A stretch of 21,526 bases of DNA. It comes from Acetobacteraceae bacterium. GTDB taxonomy: Bacteria > Pseudomonadota > Alphaproteobacteria > Acetobacterales > Acetobacteraceae. The translations under genes and the position numbers were made by a program. The stretch is taken from assembly GCA_003506895.1 (NCBI GenBank), contig DNXO01000084.1:125135-146660 (forward strand). Direction: 5' to 3'. Positions 20,564 to 21,526 of the stretch are shown here, in pieces; the stretch's first letter is position 1; each line of letters begins with the position of its first letter. The notes under the pieces are model-generated. The model worked only from the letters and a program-made list of their open reading frames with translations, made no database searches and had not been told where the DNA came from.

Positions 20564-21526
20564 ATGGCGAGCGGCTTTTGGGGGCTTGCGATGGTGATGT
20601 TGGTATCCGCGTGTTCCCCGGTCACGGTCCTAAACGCCCTGGCACCGACGGCCGGGATCACCGAAACGCCAAACATCGCCTACGGGCCGGGCGATCGTCA
20701 TGGGTTGGATATCTATGCGCCGGCGGGGAATGGTCCTCATCCGGTCGTCGTGTTCATCTATGGTGGCGGCTGGAAGAACGGCAACAAGGCCGAATATCGC
20801 TTCGTCGCCACGGCCCTGGCGGCAAAGGGCTTCCTGTCGGTGGTGCCGGATTACCGCCTGTTCCCCGAAGTCCGGTTCCCGGGGTTCCTGCGGGACAACG
20901 CCGCCGCCGTCGCCTGGACCAAGGCCAACGTCGCCCGTTACGGTGGCGATCCGCGGCGTATCTTCCTGATGGGCCACTCCGCCGGGGCCTATAACGTGGC
21001 GATGCTGACGCTGGACAGGCAATGGCTGGGGGCCGACGGCCTGGACCCCGACCGGGACATCGCCGGCACCATCGGTCTGGCCGGTCCTTACGACTTCCTG
21101 CCGCTGCACGATCCTGAGCTGGAAGACATCTTCGCCCCTGCTGGTGATTTGCGGTTGAGCCAGCCGATCACCTTCGCCCGGGGCAGCGCGCCGCCGATGT
21201 TGCTTGCCGCGGGGACCGCCGATCAGACGGTCCTGCCGAGGAACACCGAACATTTGGCGGCCGCCATCCGCCGTGACGGCGGGGCGGTTGACGAGCGACT
21301 CTACGCTGGCGTCAACCATACCAAGATCATCGGCGCGATGGCGGGTGTGCTGACGTGGCTGGCGCCGTCGATGAAGGATGTCGCCGGGTTTCTGGGCCGG
21401 TACGACGGATCGTGGACTCCGGTCATGGCGGACGCACGCCCCGTCGTCGTGGCGGGCGAAGGCCTCGTCGTCATGGCGGGCGGACGTCCCATCGTCATGG
21501 CGGGCGAAGGCCCGCCATCCACGCCT
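20564..21526 (+). CDS. Alpha/beta hydrolase lipoprotein with repeat-derived C-terminal extension (3' end beyond window)
   Basis: 321 codons are visible and the frame is still open at the window edge. Residues 1-17 (MASGFWGLAMVMLVSAC) look like a lipoprotein signal with Cys17 as the lipidated residue, although the N-region lacks a positive charge. The hydrolase body has an oxyanion-type IYGGGW (65-70, Tyr where His is common), nucleophile Ser139 in MGHSAGAYN, Asp220 in GTADQTV, and His252 in GVNHTKI. It is of the BD-FAE/carboxylesterase type. The normal fold ends near residue 282. Residues about 286-318 come from 24-nt tandem repeats and read as octapeptides (for example VVVAGEGL, VVMAGGRP, IVMAGEGP). 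It starts 7 nt after chrR, so it may belong to the same transcript. Confidence 0.85.
   Translation, partial: MASGFWGLAMVMLVSACSPVTVLNALAPTAGITETPNIAYGPGDRHGLDIYAPAGNGPHPVVVFIYGGGWKNGNKAEYRFVATALAAKGFLSVVPDYRLFPEVRFPGFLRDNAAAVAWTKANVARYGGDPRRIFLMGHSAGAYNVAMLTLDRQWLGADGLDPDRDIAGTIGLAGPYDFLPLHDPELEDIFAPAGDLRLSQPITFARGSAPPMLLAAGTADQTVLPRNTEHLAAAIRRDGGAVDERLYAGVNHTKIIGAMAGVLTWLAPSMKDVAGFLGRYDGSWTPVMADARPVVVAGEGLVVMAGGRPIVMAGEGPPSTP
21419..21514. repeat. Four tandem 24-nt units at the window edge
   Basis: Units run 21419-21442, 21443-21466, 21467-21490 and 21491-21514. Each contains a version of GTC(A/G)TGGCGGGCG; the first is the most diverged. The period of 24 nt keeps the hydrolase frame open and gives an 8-residue repeat. 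There are no unique spacers, so this is not a CRISPR array. Confidence 0.85.
21497..21518. repeat. Palindrome ending the tandem array
   Basis: ATGGCGGGC-GAAG-GCCCGCCAT is a perfect 9-bp hairpin, followed by CCACGCCT. Its layout (GTCATGGC..., GC-rich hairpin, then CCACG) parallels copies A to C, so it appears to be a second subtype of the same dispersed palindrome family. The three units before it carry only the left half. Confidence 0.75.

Noticed and set aside
21419..21526. A tandem array that at first looks like a CRISPR.
   Set aside because: Units are contiguous 24-nt repeats without unique spacers, and they keep an open reading frame.

Overview
The window is GC-rich, densely coded DNA that looks alphaproteobacterial. 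The best fit is Rhodospirillales, probably Acetobacteraceae. Reasons: a PdhB with an N-terminal lipoyl domain inside a pdhA-pdhB-pdhC run, an alphaproteobacterial-type RpoE-ChrR pair facing a fatty-acid-modification operon, UbiE-type quinone methylation, and GC-rich dispersed palindromes. The family placement is inference. No RNA gene, CRISPR array or classical insertion sequence was found.

Layout from left to right. (1) Positions 1-1036, minus strand: the start of a kdp potassium-pump operon, with a 27-residue membrane ORF, kdpF and the first 277 codons of kdpA running off the window edge. A candidate promoter and leader hairpin lie upstream. (2) Positions 1383-4092, minus strand: mutM, a secreted ClpP-like protein 4 nt after it, and an enoyl-CoA hydratase. 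(3) Positions 4121-6072, plus strand: ubiE overlapping coaBC, divergent from mutM. (4) Positions 6073-6494: non-coding, with one copy (A) of a 39-bp palindromic repeat. (5) Positions 6495-12639, minus strand: the pyruvate dehydrogenase genes pdhA-pdhB-pdhC, then a roughly 450-bp interruption, then a GNAT acetyltransferase overlapping lpdA. The interruption is a GIY-YIG nuclease gene on the opposite strand, bracketed by two inward-facing copies (B and C) of the same repeat. (6) Positions 12640-12957: regulatory-looking spacer with two inverted repeats. (7) Positions 12958-13173: a small hydrophilic protein. (8) Positions 13195-15156, minus strand: an SxxK serine hydrolase followed by a polysaccharide-deacetylase-like gene. 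(9) Positions 15235-19159, minus strand: a tightly coupled operon of FAD oxidoreductase, DUF1365, cyclopropane-fatty-acid-synthase-like and DUF6134-like genes. (10) Positions 19160-21526, plus strand: rpoE, chrR and a lipoprotein alpha/beta hydrolase that runs off the edge.

How the parts work together. Regions 9 and 10 form one stress module. An ECF sigma factor and its zinc/cupin anti-sigma ChrR diverge from a membrane-lipid-modifying operon. Two back-to-back TGATCC elements, each with an 18-nt spacer, sit between them as arms of one 9-bp inverted repeat. This matches the singlet-oxygen sigma-E/ChrR arrangement known from Rhodobacter sphaeroides. Region 5 supplies all parts of the pyruvate dehydrogenase complex (E1 alpha, E1 beta, E2, E3).

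The least described signal is the pairing of a small GIY-YIG nuclease gene with inverted copies of a dispersed palindrome, with a solitary copy nearby. This resembles, by analogy, REP sequences and their RAYT transposases. A related palindrome appears to have extended the reading frame of the last gene as an octapeptide repeat.
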